A DNA stretch of 64,000 nt from Micromonospora sp. AMSO31t. Lineage in GTDB: Bacteria; Actinomycetota; Actinomycetes; Mycobacteriales; Micromonosporaceae. Positions within the stretch are counted from its first letter, which is position 1. Each line of letters opens with the position of its first letter. A model generated the notes under the pieces. It did not search any database, was not told the DNA's origin, and saw only the letters and a program-made list of their open reading frames with translations. The stretch is taken from NCBI RefSeq assembly GCF_008868175.1, contig NZ_WBKT01000003.1, forward strand, positions 1 through 64,000. The letters run 5' to 3'. Below are positions 26,507-35,300 of this stretch, in pieces. The translations under genes were made by a program, and so were the position numbers.

Positions 26507-27601
26507 TCAGCCGCAGCCCAACGCGTCGGCGTACCTGACCGATTCTCCGGCGACCACCTTGTCCGCCGTCTCCCAGAACACCTCCGGCCAGTCGCCCTCG
26601 TCGTTCATCTGGTGCAGCACCTTCCAGTTGTGGCTGCTGCGCAGCGCGTCGGCGGCCCGCCGGAGCGCGGCGTCGTCGCCGGCCCGCTTCGCGCGCTGCC
26701 ACTCGGCGATCCAGCCACAGCCGACCCGGGACGTGACCTGAGCGCCGAACTGGTAGGCGTCGTTGGTGCCGAGGCCGGCCAGCGCGGCCCGGTCGAAGTC
26801 CGGGGGCAGCGGGATGTCGGCCAGCACCTTCGTGGCCTGCTCGTCGACGCGGGCCGGCGTGACGATCTCCGGCGGGAGCGCGGCCAGCCAGGTGCGCACG
26901 TCGACGCGGACGACGTGGGTGAGGATCCGGTCGAACTCGGTGCGGTTTCCGCCGCTGGCCCGCAGTTCCACGAAGACGCCGTCGCGGGGGCGGAGCATGA
27001 CGGCGAAGTCCTCGCCGCTGTAGCGGAACAGGTCACCCGGCCAGCCGTCCACCTTCACCGCCTGCGGGGCGCTGACGTTGCGCCGGTCCGCGTGGTAGCC
27101 GTCGTACTGGTCCGCCGGGTACCAGTTCATGTCCATCTGCCGCGCGCCGTTGCGGAACGCGATGGTGCCCTGCTTCTCGGCGAACCCGTAGACGGTGGTG
27201 ACCTTCCACCCGGGCTCGTCGATGAGCAGCCGCGGGTTCTGCTCGGCGGCCTTCAACGCCACCGGCGAGTAGCTTACGGGCGTACCCGCACCGGCGGTGC
27301 CGGGTGCGGCGGCGGTACCGGCCGGAGCCGGCCCGCCGTCGTGCGGAGGCTCGCCGTAGACGGTGGCCACGGCGAGGACACCGATGAGCGCGGCGGCCGC
27401 GGTCAGCGGGCCGGCCAGGCGGCGGACCAGGGTGCGCCTGCTCCGGGTACGCGGCTGCGGTGTTTCGGCGACGCGGTCGAGCGTCGGCTCGGACATGATC
27501 TCCTCCAGGAGAGCCTGCTTGGCCCCGTCGAGGTGCCCGATGACATCGGGTCGGTAGGGGTCGGCGTCTCGGACCATCCGGTCGAGGTGCTCCTCGGTCA
27601 T
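26507..27601 (-). CDS. Single-pass membrane protein encoded with a sigma factor; probable anti-sigma or CU044_5270-like protein
   Basis: The 364-residue product has an N-terminal cytoplasmic part (about 70 residues, MTEEHLDRMVRDADPY...RTRSRRTLVRRL), one membrane segment (about residues 62-84) and a long extracytoplasmic domain with no motif I recognise. Its ATG overlaps the stop of the upstream sigma factor gene (ATGA). This layout is typical of actinobacterial sigma/transmembrane-partner pairs annotated as CU044_5270 family. A role in sequestering the sigma factor is inferred from context; the usual zinc-binding HxxxCxxC anti-sigma motif is absent. Confidence 0.75.
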   Translation of the reverse strand: MTEEHLDRMVRDADPYRPDVIGHLDGAKQALLEEIMSEPTLDRVAETPQPRTRSRRTLVRRLAGPLTAAAALIGVLAVATVYGEPPHDGGPAPAGTAAAPGTAGAGTPVSYSPVALKAAEQNPRLLIDEPGWKVTTVYGFAEKQGTIAFRNGARQMDMNWYPADQYDGYHADRRNVSAPQAVKVDGWPGDLFRYSGEDFAVMLRPRDGVFVELRASGGNRTEFDRILTHVVRVDVRTWLAALPPEIVTPARVDEQATKVLADIPLPPDFDRAALAGLGTNDAYQFGAQVTSRVGCGWIAEWQRAKRAGDDAALRRAADALRSSHNWKVLHQMNDEGDWPEVFWETADKVVAGESVRYADALGCG

Positions 27602-28170
27602 CTGCCCTCCTTCGGGGCGGGTGCGGTCAGGACGTCGAGTACATGTCCGGGCGGCCCGAGGTCGTCACCGACGAGTTCGCGGAGTCTGGCCCGTGCCCGC
27701 GACAGGCGGGTCCGGACGGCGGCCGGGCTCACCCGGAGGACCTCGGCGGCCTCGCGCGGTTCCAGTCCCTCCCAGACGGTGAGCAGCAGCACCTCCCGGT
27801 CCAGCTCACCGAGGCGGGCCAGCGCGGCCCGGACGGCGAGCCGTTCGGGCACCTCACTGCCCGGGTCGGCGCCGACCGCCGCGGTGATCCGTTGGCGGAG
27901 CCGCTCCCCCAGCCGCTGCCGGCGTACGCCGCCGCGGTGATGGTTGGCGAGCACGCGGCGGGCCACGCCGTACAGCCAGAGCCGGGCCTCGCCGTCGGCC
28001 GGCAGGTCGTGTCTCCGGCGCCAGGCGACCAGGAAGGTCTCGGCGACGACGTCGGCCGCGTCCTCGGGCTGCGCGACGCGGCGCAGCGCGTACGCCAGCA
28101 GCGGCGCGAAGTCGGCGGCGTAGACGCGTCGGAAGCGGTCCTCGTGCTCGGTCCCGGAGCTCACGTCCAT
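27598..28170 (-). CDS. ECF-type RNA polymerase sigma factor
   Basis: The 190-residue protein shows sigma-70 region 2 (FAPLLAYALRRVAQPEDAADVVAETFLVAWRR, near residues 20-52) and region 4 with a helix-turn-helix (LDREVLLLTVWEGLEPREAAEVLRVSPAAVRTRLSRARARL, near 120-165). Regions 1 and 3 are missing, as in the extracytoplasmic-function class. ATG at 28170 is used; GTG at 28164 is possible. It is cotranscribed with the overlapping membrane-protein gene, which probably controls it. Target promoters are unknown. Confidence 0.9.
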   Translation of the reverse strand: MDVSSGTEHEDRFRRVYAADFAPLLAYALRRVAQPEDAADVVAETFLVAWRRRHDLPADGEARLWLYGVARRVLANHHRGGVRRQRLGERLRQRITAAVGADPGSEVPERLAVRAALARLGELDREVLLLTVWEGLEPREAAEVLRVSPAAVRTRLSRARARLRELVGDDLGPPGHVLDVLTAPAPKEGR

Positions 28171-28229
28171 CCCATGTCCGGTCGGGCGCCCATCGTGACA
28201 GGCCCGGGACCGGAAGAACAGGAAACCGG

Positions 28230-30074
28230 TCAGGCGGGCCGCAGGTGGGTGCGCCGGTTCTTGCGCCCCGCCTCGTACGCCGCCCGGGCGGCCCGCCCCT
28301 CCGCGGTGGTCGAGACCTCGGCGACCGGCACGTCCCACCAGGCGCCGGCGTCCGGTCCGGCCTCGAACCGGTCGGTCCGCACGTGCACCACGGTGGTCCG
28401 CGTGGCCGCCTTCGCCGTCGCCAGCGCCGCCCGGAGCTGCGCCATGGTGGACACCCGGATCAGCTCGGCGCCGAGGCTGGCCGCGTTGGCGCCGAGGTCG
28501 ACGGGCAGTGGCTCCCCGCCCCGGTCGGTGTAGGCGGTGCCGAGCCGGTGCGCGCCGACGCTCTCGGACAGCCGGCCGATCGAGGCGAAGCCGGAGTTGT
28601 CGACCAGTACCACGACCAGCTTGACGCCCTCGGCGACCGCGGTGGCCAGTTCGCTGGGCAGCATGAGGTAGGAGCCGTCGCCGACCAGCACGAACACCTC
28701 GCGCTCCGGCGCGGCCAGCTTCACCCCGATCCCGCCGGGGATCTCGTAGCCCATGCAGGAGTAGCCGTACTCGACGTGGTAGCTCTTGGGGTCCGCGCTG
28801 CGCCACAGCCGGTGCAGGTCGCCGGGCATCGACCCGGCGGCGCACACCACCACGCCGCCCGGGCCGGCGGCGTCGTTGACCGCGCCGATCACCGCGGTCT
28901 GGGTGGGCCGGGCGTCCGGGTCGGCGTGCCGGGCGCGGTCCGCGACGGCCGTCCACCGCTCGCGCAGCCGGGCCACCGACTCCCGGTACGCGGGCTCGGT
29001 GGTCCAGCCGGCGCAGGCCCCGCCGAGGGCGGTGAGGCTCTCCCGGGCGTCGCCGACGATCTGCGTGCCGGACAGTTTCGCCGCGTCGAAGCGGGTGACG
29101 TTGAGGTTGACGAAGCGCGTGCCGTCGCCGAACAGGGTGCCGGAGGCGGTGGTGAAGTCGCTGTAGCGGGTGCCCACCCCGATGACCACGTCCGCGCCGG
29201 CCGCGATCTCGTTGGCGGCGGTGGTGCCGGTGACGCCGACCGCGCCGAGGGCGAGCGGGTGGTCGTGCCGCAGCGCGCCGGTGCCGGCCTGGGACTCGGC
29301 GACCGGCACCCCGTGTGCCTCGGCGAACCGGCGCAGCGCCCCGGTCGCCCCGCTGTAGATCACCCCACCGCCGGCCACCAGCAGTGGCCGGCGGGCCGCC
29401 CGCACGATCCCGGCCGCCCGGGCCAGCGCGGCCTCGTCGGCGCGGGGGCGCGGCACGTGCCAGACCCGTTCGGCGAACAGCTCGTCGGGCCAGTCGTACG
29501 CCTCGGCCTGCACGTCCTGCGGCAGGGCGAGGGTGACGGCGCCGGTGTCCGCCGGGTCGGTCAGCACCCGCATGGCGGCCAGCAGCGCCGCGGGCAGCTG
29601 CTCCGGCCGGTTGATCCGGTCCCAGTAGCGGGAGACCGGCCGCAGCGCGTCGGTCACGCTGACGTCGTGGGAGCGCGGGTCCTCCAGCTCCTGGAGCACC
29701 GGGTTGGCGACCCGGGTGGCGAAGATGTCGCCGGGCAGCAGCAGCACCGGCAGCCGGTTGATGGTGGCGCCGGCGGCGCCGGTGACCAGGTTCGTGGCGC
29801 CGGGGCCGATGGAGGTGGTGCAGGCCAGGGTGCTGAGCCGGTCGGTCATCCGGGCGTACGCGGCGGCCGTGTGCACCATGCCCTGCTCGGTGCGGCACAG
29901 GTGATACGGCAGGTCGGCGCCGGCGGTGGCCAGCGCCTCGCCGAGCCCGGCGACGTTGCCGTGGCCGAAGATGCCGAAGCAGGCCGGGATCAGTCGTTGC
30001 CGCCGCCCGTCGCGCTCGGAGAACTGCCGGGCCAGGAACGCCACGACCGCCTGCGCCACCGTCAACCTGGGCAT
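28230..30074 (-). CDS. iolD: 3D-(3,5/4)-trihydroxycyclohexane-1,2-dione hydrolase
   Basis: The 614-residue thiamine-diphosphate enzyme cleaves the cyclic diketone of myo-inositol catabolism to 5-deoxy-glucuronate. The N-terminal Pyr domain (GHGNVAGLGEAL, CRTEQGMVHTAAAYAR), the central Rossmann domain (RPLLVAGGGVIYSGA) and the PP domain with the ThDP motif VGDGSYLMLPSELATAVAEG...VLVDN are all present. Length matches IolD (about 620-640). The ATG overlaps the iolB stop by one base (TGATG). It is last of iolC-aldolase-iolB-iolD; inositol dehydrogenase and inosose dehydratase are not in this operon. Confidence 0.93.
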   Translation of the reverse strand: MPRLTVAQAVVAFLARQFSERDGRRQRLIPACFGIFGHGNVAGLGEALATAGADLPYHLCRTEQGMVHTAAAYARMTDRLSTLACTTSIGPGATNLVTGAAGATINRLPVLLLPGDIFATRVANPVLQELEDPRSHDVSVTDALRPVSRYWDRINRPEQLPAALLAAMRVLTDPADTGAVTLALPQDVQAEAYDWPDELFAERVWHVPRPRADEAALARAAGIVRAARRPLLVAGGGVIYSGATGALRRFAEAHGVPVAESQAGTGALRHDHPLALGAVGVTGTTAANEIAAGADVVIGVGTRYSDFTTASGTLFGDGTRFVNLNVTRFDAAKLSGTQIVGDARESLTALGGACAGWTTEPAYRESVARLRERWTAVADRARHADPDARPTQTAVIGAVNDAAGPGGVVVCAAGSMPGDLHRLWRSADPKSYHVEYGYSCMGYEIPGGIGVKLAAPEREVFVLVGDGSYLMLPSELATAVAEGVKLVVVLVDNSGFASIGRLSESVGAHRLGTAYTDRGGEPLPVDLGANAASLGAELIRVSTMAQLRAALATAKAATRTTVVHVRTDRFEAGPDAGAWWDVPVAEVSTTAEGRAARAAYEAGRKNRRTHLRPA

Positions 30075-30970
30075 CACGCCTCTTTCGTTCCGGGCCGGGT
30101 CAGCGGCAGCCGCGGGTCCACCGGCTGGCCGGCCCAGCTGCCCCGGATCCAGCCGTGCCGGGGATCGTCCACACAGGCCATCGTCCGGGCGGCCCCGGGT
30201 CCGGCCAGCACGTTGAGGTAGTAGAGGTCGTAGCCCGGTGCGGCCATCGACGGCCCGTGGTAGCCGTACGGGACGAGCACCACGTCGCCGGTGCGCACCT
30301 CGGCCAGCACGTCGATGGGCCGGTCGTCGGTGCCGTAGACCCGCTGGTAGCCCACCGGCCCCTCGCCGGGCGCGCCGCCCGCCACCTCGAAGTAGTAGAC
30401 CTCCTCGAGCGCCGCCTCGACCCGCCCGTCGCCGTACGCCCGCTCCTGCTCGTGCTTGTGCGGCGGGTACGACGACCAGTTGCCGCTGGGCGTGAGCACC
30501 TCCACGGCGACCAGCCGGTCGCAGTCGAAGGCGTCCGGGGCGCAGAAGTTGTTGACCTGCCGGCTGGCCGGGCCGGCGCCGCGCAGTTCCACCGGCACGT
30601 CCCGGGCCGCGCCGTAGCGGGGCGACAGCCGGCGGGTGGCCCGCGCCGACGGCAGCGCGAAGCGTCCCGCCCCGCGGATCGTCACCTCGGCGTCGCGGGG
30701 CAGGTAGGCGAAGTCGGTGACCGCGGCGAACACCGACGTCCGGCCGGTCAGGGCGATCCGCAGCCCGTCGCAGTGCACGGTGGCGGCGCCGGCCAGCGGC
30801 AGCACCAGCATCTCCTCGTCGCCGGTGGCGAAGCTGGCCTCGCCGTCGGCGGGCAGGGTGAGCACCCGCAGCCCGGCGTAGGTCCAGCCGGCCCGCTCGG
30901 GGGTGACCTCCAGCGCCCACGGTTCCCGAGCGGCGCCGCCCCAGGGCAGGTGGGCGTCGGGGGTCCTCAC
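30074..30970 (-). CDS. iolB: 5-deoxy-glucuronate isomerase
   Basis: The 298-residue cupin isomerises 5-deoxy-glucuronate to 5-dehydro-2-deoxy-gluconate in inositol breakdown. Typical IolB sequence is visible: RQVNNFCAPDAFDCDRLVAVEVLTPSG, WSSYPPHKHEQ with the metal-binding histidines, EEVYYFEVA and the cupin end VLVPYGYHGPSMAAPGYDLYYLNVLAG. GTG at 30970 overlaps the stop of the preceding aldolase gene (GTGA); a longer in-frame start at 31102 would lie inside that gene. It is coupled at both ends. Confidence 0.93.
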   Translation of the reverse strand: MRTPDAHLPWGGAAREPWALEVTPERAGWTYAGLRVLTLPADGEASFATGDEEMLVLPLAGAATVHCDGLRIALTGRTSVFAAVTDFAYLPRDAEVTIRGAGRFALPSARATRRLSPRYGAARDVPVELRGAGPASRQVNNFCAPDAFDCDRLVAVEVLTPSGNWSSYPPHKHEQERAYGDGRVEAALEEVYYFEVAGGAPGEGPVGYQRVYGTDDRPIDVLAEVRTGDVVLVPYGYHGPSMAAPGYDLYYLNVLAGPGAARTMACVDDPRHGWIRGSWAGQPVDPRLPLTRPGTKEA

Positions 30971-31854
30971 GCGTCCTGCCCGGTGGGCAGCAGCGAGCCG
31001 GCCAGGTCCACGGCGGCGGCCACGTCGTCGTCGGGCGGGTAGAGCAGCGCGCGGCCGACGACCAGGCCGCGCACGCCGGGCATCCGCAGCGCCCGCGCCC
31101 ACCGCGCGTACACCACGTCGGGCGCCTCCACCGGGTCGCCGCCGAGGAGCAGGACCGGCAGCGTGGTCGCGGCCATCACCCGCTCCATCTCGTCGACGGC
31201 CGGCAGCTTCAACCAGGTGTACGCGCTGGTCGCGCCGAGCGCCTGCCCGACGCTGACGCCCTTGATGACCGCCTCCGGGCGCAGGTCGGCGCTGACCCGG
31301 CCGCCGTCGCGGGCCACCCAGAGCGGTTCGACGAGGGCCACGGTGCGGTGCGCGGCGAGGGCGGTGACCGCCTGGGCGCAGGCCTGGAGGGTGGAGGCGG
31401 TGGCCGGGTCGTCCGGGTCGATCCGGCAGAGCATCTTGCCGCCGTCGTAGCGCATCGCGGCGATGCTGTCGGCGTCGTAGGCGGTGAACCGGTCATCGAG
31501 TTCGAAGGCGGCCCCGGACAGGCCGCCCCGGTTCATCGAGCCGATGGCCAGGCGGTTCTCCAGCGCCCCGAGCAGCAGCAGGTCCTCCAGGATGTCGGGG
31601 GTGCCGAGCACCCCGTCGACGCCGGGCCGGGACAGCGCCACCCGCAGCCGGTCGAGCAGGTCCGCGCGCCCGGCCATGGCCATCGGCCGGTCGCGTACCC
31701 CGAGGGCGCCGCGGGCCGGGTGGTCGGCGGCGATGACGAACAGCGGCCGGCCCGGTTCGGGCCAGGGCCGGCGGGTACGGCGGGCCGCGGCTTCGGCGAT
31801 CGCCTGCGGCCGGTGCGCCCGGGTGCGGGTCAGCGCGTCGTACTCGGTGCTCAC
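30967..31854 (-). CDS. Cgl0159-family (beta/alpha)8-barrel aldolase of inositol catabolism (IolJ-like role)
   Basis: The 295-residue protein belongs to the class I aldolase superfamily group annotated as Cgl0159 family or deoxyribose-phosphate-aldolase-like. FVIAADHPARGALGVRDRPMAM, GVLGTPDILEDLLLLGAL, GSMNRGGLSGAAFELDDR and VIKGVSVGQALG (candidate Schiff-base lysine) are visible. Relatives are regular members of actinobacterial iol operons, where cleavage of 2-deoxy-5-keto-gluconate-6-phosphate (the IolJ step) is expected. The GTG start overlaps the iolC stop (GTGA). The exact reaction is inferred from family context and position. Confidence 0.82.
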   Translation of the reverse strand: MSTEYDALTRTRAHRPQAIAEAAARRTRRPWPEPGRPLFVIAADHPARGALGVRDRPMAMAGRADLLDRLRVALSRPGVDGVLGTPDILEDLLLLGALENRLAIGSMNRGGLSGAAFELDDRFTAYDADSIAAMRYDGGKMLCRIDPDDPATASTLQACAQAVTALAAHRTVALVEPLWVARDGGRVSADLRPEAVIKGVSVGQALGATSAYTWLKLPAVDEMERVMAATTLPVLLLGGDPVEAPDVVYARWARALRMPGVRGLVVGRALLYPPDDDVAAAVDLAGSLLPTGQDA

Positions 31855-32822
31855 CGGTCTTCTCCTGTCAGGACGGCCGTCGACGGCGCGGCGTCCCCGG
31901 CCAGCGCCGCCGTCTCGGCGTAGTCGGGCATGGCGGCGGAGCAGGCCAGCCGGGAGGCGACGATCGCGCCGGCGGCGTTGGCGAAGCGCATGGTCCGCTC
32001 CAGCGGCCAGCCGCGCAGCAGCCCCAGGCAGAGCGCGCCGCCGAAGGCGTCGCCGGCGCCCAGCCCGTTGACCACGTCCACCGGGACCGGCGGCACCCGT
32101 ACGCTCTGCTCCGCGGTGCGGGCCAGCACGCCGGCCGGGCCGAGCTTGACCACGGCGAGCCGCGGACCCCGTTCGAGCAGCAGGTCGGCGGCCCGGTCCG
32201 GGTCGCGGGTGCCGACCGCGACCTCCACCTCGTCGAGGTTGCCGACGGCGACGGTGACCCGGGGCAGCGCCTCGGCGACGGCCGCCGTCGCGGCGGCCGG
32301 GTCGGGCCAGAACATCGGCCGGTGGTCCAGGTCCAGCACGGTGTGCGGGCGGGCGGCCCGGGCGGCGAGCGCGGCGAGGTGCGCGTCCCGGCTGGGCTGC
32401 TGGCACAGGCCGGTGCCGGTGAGCCAGAAGACGCGGGCCGAGGTGATCGCGTCGAGGTCCAGCTCCTCCGGGCGGATCTGGAGGTCGGGGGCCGTGGGGG
32501 TGCGGTAGAACCACAGCGGGAAGTGGTCCGGCGGGAAGATCTCGCAGAAGGTGATGGGGGTGGGCAGCCCGTCGACCGGGTGGACCTGGCTGTCGTCCAC
32601 ACCGAACTCGCGCAGCGCCCGGTGCACGTAACCGGCGAAGGCGTCGGCGCCGGTGCGGGTGATCAACCCGGCACGCAGGCCCTGCCGGCTGGCCGCGACC
32701 GCCACGTTGGTGGGGCTGCCGCCGAGGAACCTGCCGAACGTCTCGACCTCGGCCAGCGGCGTGGCGATCTGCAACGGATAGATGTCCACCCCGACCCGGC
32801 CGATGGTGAGCACATCGAGCAT
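31851..32822 (-). CDS. iolC: 5-dehydro-2-deoxygluconokinase
   Basis: The 323-residue PfkB/ribokinase-family enzyme phosphorylates 5-dehydro-2-deoxy-gluconate. The N-terminus LDVLTIGRVGVDIYPLQ, GRFLGGSPTNVAVAASRQGL (PfkB signature 1) and VVNGLGAGDAFGGAL (signature 2, with catalytic Asp near 252) are visible. GGAGG lies seven bases before the ATG. It is the first gene of iolC-aldolase-iolB-iolD, whose four reading frames overlap by one to four bases, so the enzymes are coupled. The promoter region, shared with a divergent GntR gene, contains a perfect palindromic operator. Confidence 0.93.
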   Translation of the reverse strand: MLDVLTIGRVGVDIYPLQIATPLAEVETFGRFLGGSPTNVAVAASRQGLRAGLITRTGADAFAGYVHRALREFGVDDSQVHPVDGLPTPITFCEIFPPDHFPLWFYRTPTAPDLQIRPEELDLDAITSARVFWLTGTGLCQQPSRDAHLAALAARAARPHTVLDLDHRPMFWPDPAAATAAVAEALPRVTVAVGNLDEVEVAVGTRDPDRAADLLLERGPRLAVVKLGPAGVLARTAEQSVRVPPVPVDVVNGLGAGDAFGGALCLGLLRGWPLERTMRFANAAGAIVASRLACSAAMPDYAETAALAGDAAPSTAVLTGEDR

Positions 32823-32881
32823 GCGGCGCCCTCCGTCCCGGCCGGCGTCGGCGTGTCCGCCAGCTCGATTCCGTCCCTGAT

Positions 32882-32910
32882 TGGTAACAGTGCTCTACGA
32901 GTTGTGTCAA
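32882..32910 (-). promoter_or_regulatory. Promoter of the iolC operon
   Basis: On the minus strand TTGACA (32910-32905) and TTACCA (32887-32882) are separated by 17 bases. The -35 is perfect; the -10 is weak. The operator palindrome lies four bases upstream of the -35. Confidence 0.6.
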
Positions 32911-32913
32911 TGT

Positions 32914-32927
32914 GTTGTCATGACAAC
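32914..32927. promoter_or_regulatory. GntR-type operator palindrome (site 1) between iolC and the GntR gene
   Basis: GTTGTCATGACAAC is a perfect 14-base palindrome between the divergent iolC and gntR genes. Its core TGTCATGACA occurs again upstream of the sugar-transport operon at 33799-33808. Binding by the adjacent GntR protein is inferred from position and recurrence. Confidence 0.72.
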
Positions 32928-33010
32928 CGTGCTCTGCGCTCCGTGATCGCTTCGGTACAGTGGCGCGCATCAGCACGCCGATCCCGCGCAGCCGCAGCGA
33001 GGAGGATTCC

Positions 33011-33748
33011 GTGACCGGCCCCGAGATCGCGGTCGACCGCAGCAGCCCGGTCCCGCTCTACTTCCAGGTCGCGCAGCAGTTCGCGGCGGCGATCCAGCGC
33101 GGTGAGCTGGCCCCGGGGGACCGCCTGGACAGCGAGTTGCAACTGGCCGACCGGCTGGGGCTGTCCCGGCCCACCGTGCGGCAGGCCATCCAGCACCTCG
33201 TCGACAAGGGACTGATCGTCCGCCGGCGGGGCGTGGGCACCCAGGTGGTGCGGGGCGAGGTCCGCCGGGCCGTCGAGCTGACCAGCCTGCACGACGACCT
33301 GGTCCGGGCCGGCCAGCAGCCGTCCACCTCGGTGCTGGAGCTGGCCACCGTGGCCTGCCCGCCGGCGGTCGCCGCCGCCCTCGGCGTGCCACCGGGTGGT
33401 GAGGTGCAGCACCTGCGCCGGCTGCGGTTCTCCGACGGGGAACCCCTCGCCCTCATGGAGAACTGGCTCCCGGTCGACCAGCCGCGGCTCACCATGGCGG
33501 CCCTGCAGGCCGACGGCCTCTACGCGATCCTGCGTGCCGGCGGGCGGCGGATCCGGGGCGCCCAGCAGCGGATCGGGGCGCGCGCCGCCACGGCCGCCGA
33601 GGCGCAGATGCTGGGCGAGCGGCGCGGCGCGCCCGTGCTCACCATGACCCGCACCGCATACGACGACCAGGGCCGCTACGTCGAGCACGGCGCCCACATC
33701 TACCGGGCCAGCCGCTACTCCCTCGAGGTGACCGTCGCCGAGCGGTGA
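33011..33748 (+). CDS. GntR-family (HutC/UTRA) transcriptional regulator
   Basis: The 245-residue regulator has an N-terminal GntR winged helix (PLYFQVAQQFAAAIQRGELAPGDRLDSELQLADRLGLSRPTVRQAIQHLVDKGLIVRRRGVGT) and a C-terminal UTRA effector-binding domain (about residues 90-240), the HutC subfamily. GTG at 33011 is fixed by GAGGAGGA six bases upstream; an in-frame GTG at 32960 is rejected. It is divergent from iolC and directly upstream of a sugar ABC transporter operon. The palindrome TGTCATGACA on both sides makes it the likely repressor of both. The effector may be an inositol-pathway intermediate or a phosphorylated sugar. Confidence 0.9.
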   Translation: MTGPEIAVDRSSPVPLYFQVAQQFAAAIQRGELAPGDRLDSELQLADRLGLSRPTVRQAIQHLVDKGLIVRRRGVGTQVVRGEVRRAVELTSLHDDLVRAGQQPSTSVLELATVACPPAVAAALGVPPGGEVQHLRRLRFSDGEPLALMENWLPVDQPRLTMAALQADGLYAILRAGGRRIRGAQQRIGARAATAAEAQMLGERRGAPVLTMTRTAYDDQGRYVEHGAHIYRASRYSLEVTVAER

Positions 33749-33798
33749 CGGTGGATGTTTCGCGCTCATTTCAGTGACAGGTATTTACGTCGTCAAGC

Positions 33799-33808
33799 TG
33801 TCATGACA
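33799..33808. promoter_or_regulatory. GntR-type operator palindrome (site 2) upstream of the ABC transporter operon
   Basis: TGTCATGACA, identical to the core of the iolC-gntR site, lies 94 bases before the start of the binding-protein gene and 50 bases after the gntR stop. The flanking bases differ between the two sites, so only the core is conserved. Confidence 0.68.
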
Positions 33809-33902
33809 TTGTGGCCGCAAGCACCGCCGGCGGCGGACCTGCGGCCGGTGGGGCGACCCCGCGAGTCTCTTCGAAGTTCCTCCTTGCGAAGGGAAACAGC
33901 CC

Positions 33903-35300
33903 ATGTCAGCCAAGCCGAGACGCGCCGCCGGCGTGCTCGCCGCGTTCACCGCCGTCGCCCTCACCGCCACGGCCTGCGGCGGCTCGGACGAGCCCGCCGG
34001 TAAGGACGCCAAGAACATCACCCTCACCATCTCCGCCAACTCCATCGTCGGGGGCAAGAACTCCGCCGGCGCGGAGTGGATCGAGAAATGGGTCATCCCC
34101 AAGTTCGTCGAGGCGCAGAAGGCCAAGGGCGTCACCGCCAAGGTGACGTTCGTGCCCAGCGGCGTCGACGACGAGCAGTACAAGACCAAGCTGGCCCTCG
34201 ACCTGCGCTCCAAGGGCGGCGCCGACGTGATCGCCGTGGACGGCATCTGGGTCGGCGAGTTCGTCCAGGCCGGCTACCTCAAGCCGCTGTCCGAGGTCGC
34301 CGGGGACCAGGTCGACTCCTGGGAGGGCTGGTCCCAGATCCCGGAGACCGTGCAGGGCCTCGGCTCGTTCGAGGACAAGCGCTACGCCATCCCGCTCGGC
34401 ACCGACGGCCGGGTCCTCTACTACAACAAGAAGCTCTTCGCCCGGGCCGGCCTGCCCGCCGACTGGCAGCCGAAGAGCTGGCAGGAGATCCTCGACGCCG
34501 GCGCCAAGCTCAAGGCTCTGCCCGGGGTGACGCCGATCCAGATCAACGCCGGCACCGCGATGGGCGAGGCCACCTCCATGCAGGGCGCGCTGCCGCTGCT
34601 GGTCGGTGCGGGCGGCGAGATCTGGAAGGACGGCAAGTGGTCCGGCGCCACCCAGCCGGTCAAGGACATGCTCGACTTCTACACCAAGGTCTACGGTGGC
34701 GGCCTGGGCGACCCGAAGCTCCAGCAGGAGGCCAAGGGGCGCGACAAGTCGTTCGCCGAGTTCGCCGCCGGCAAGATCGGCATCCTCGCCGAGGGCGACT
34801 ATTTCTGGCGCAGCGTGGTCAACCCGACCACCGGCATCGCCAAGATGGCCGACCGGGACACCACCGTCGGCTACGCGATGATCCCCGCCAAGCAGCCCGG
34901 CGCCGGCATCCGCGGCCAGGACTTCGTCAGCATGTCCGGTGGCGGTGTGCGGACGCTCAACCCCAACTCCAAGTTCCCCTCGCAGGCGTGGGAGCTGCTG
35001 TCGTTCATGCACTCGGCCGAGGCGGTCAAGGCCGAACTCGCCGGCGAGGCGCGCATCACCGCGCGCCAGGACGTCAACAAGGAGGTCCTCGCGGGCGACC
35101 CGATGCTGAGCTTCATCACCGAGAAGGTGCTGCCGGTGACCGCGTACCGGCCGCCGCTCGCGGTGTACCCGCAGGTGTCGGTGGCGCTGCAGGAGGCGAC
35201 CGCCGCCGCCACGGCGGGCAAGAGCGCCGACGAGGCGGCCGCCGAGTACCAGAAGAAGGTCGAAGGGTTCGTCGGTGGTCCAGGTAACGTCACCTCCTGA
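33903..35300 (+). CDS. ABC transporter sugar-binding lipoprotein (family 1 solute-binding protein)
   Basis: A 465-residue extracellular solute-binding protein. Its lipoprotein signal ends with lipobox TATA-C25 (AVALTATACGG), so it is anchored in the outer face of the membrane. The body matches SBP family 1: VDGIWVGEFVQAGYLKPLSE, AIPLGTDGRVLYYNKKLFARAGLP, GEGDYFW-like ILAEGDYFWRS and the C-terminal QEATAAATAGKS. It is the first gene of an operon with two permeases and an ATPase, so it captures an oligosaccharide or sugar derivative. Downstream GH38 mannosidase suggests an alpha-mannoside. The binding specificity itself is not visible. Confidence 0.9.
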   Translation: MSAKPRRAAGVLAAFTAVALTATACGGSDEPAGKDAKNITLTISANSIVGGKNSAGAEWIEKWVIPKFVEAQKAKGVTAKVTFVPSGVDDEQYKTKLALDLRSKGGADVIAVDGIWVGEFVQAGYLKPLSEVAGDQVDSWEGWSQIPETVQGLGSFEDKRYAIPLGTDGRVLYYNKKLFARAGLPADWQPKSWQEILDAGAKLKALPGVTPIQINAGTAMGEATSMQGALPLLVGAGGEIWKDGKWSGATQPVKDMLDFYTKVYGGGLGDPKLQQEAKGRDKSFAEFAAGKIGILAEGDYFWRSVVNPTTGIAKMADRDTTVGYAMIPAKQPGAGIRGQDFVSMSGGGVRTLNPNSKFPSQAWELLSFMHSAEAVKAELAGEARITARQDVNKEVLAGDPMLSFITEKVLPVTAYRPPLAVYPQVSVALQEATAAATAGKSADEAAAEYQKKVEGFVGGPGNVTS

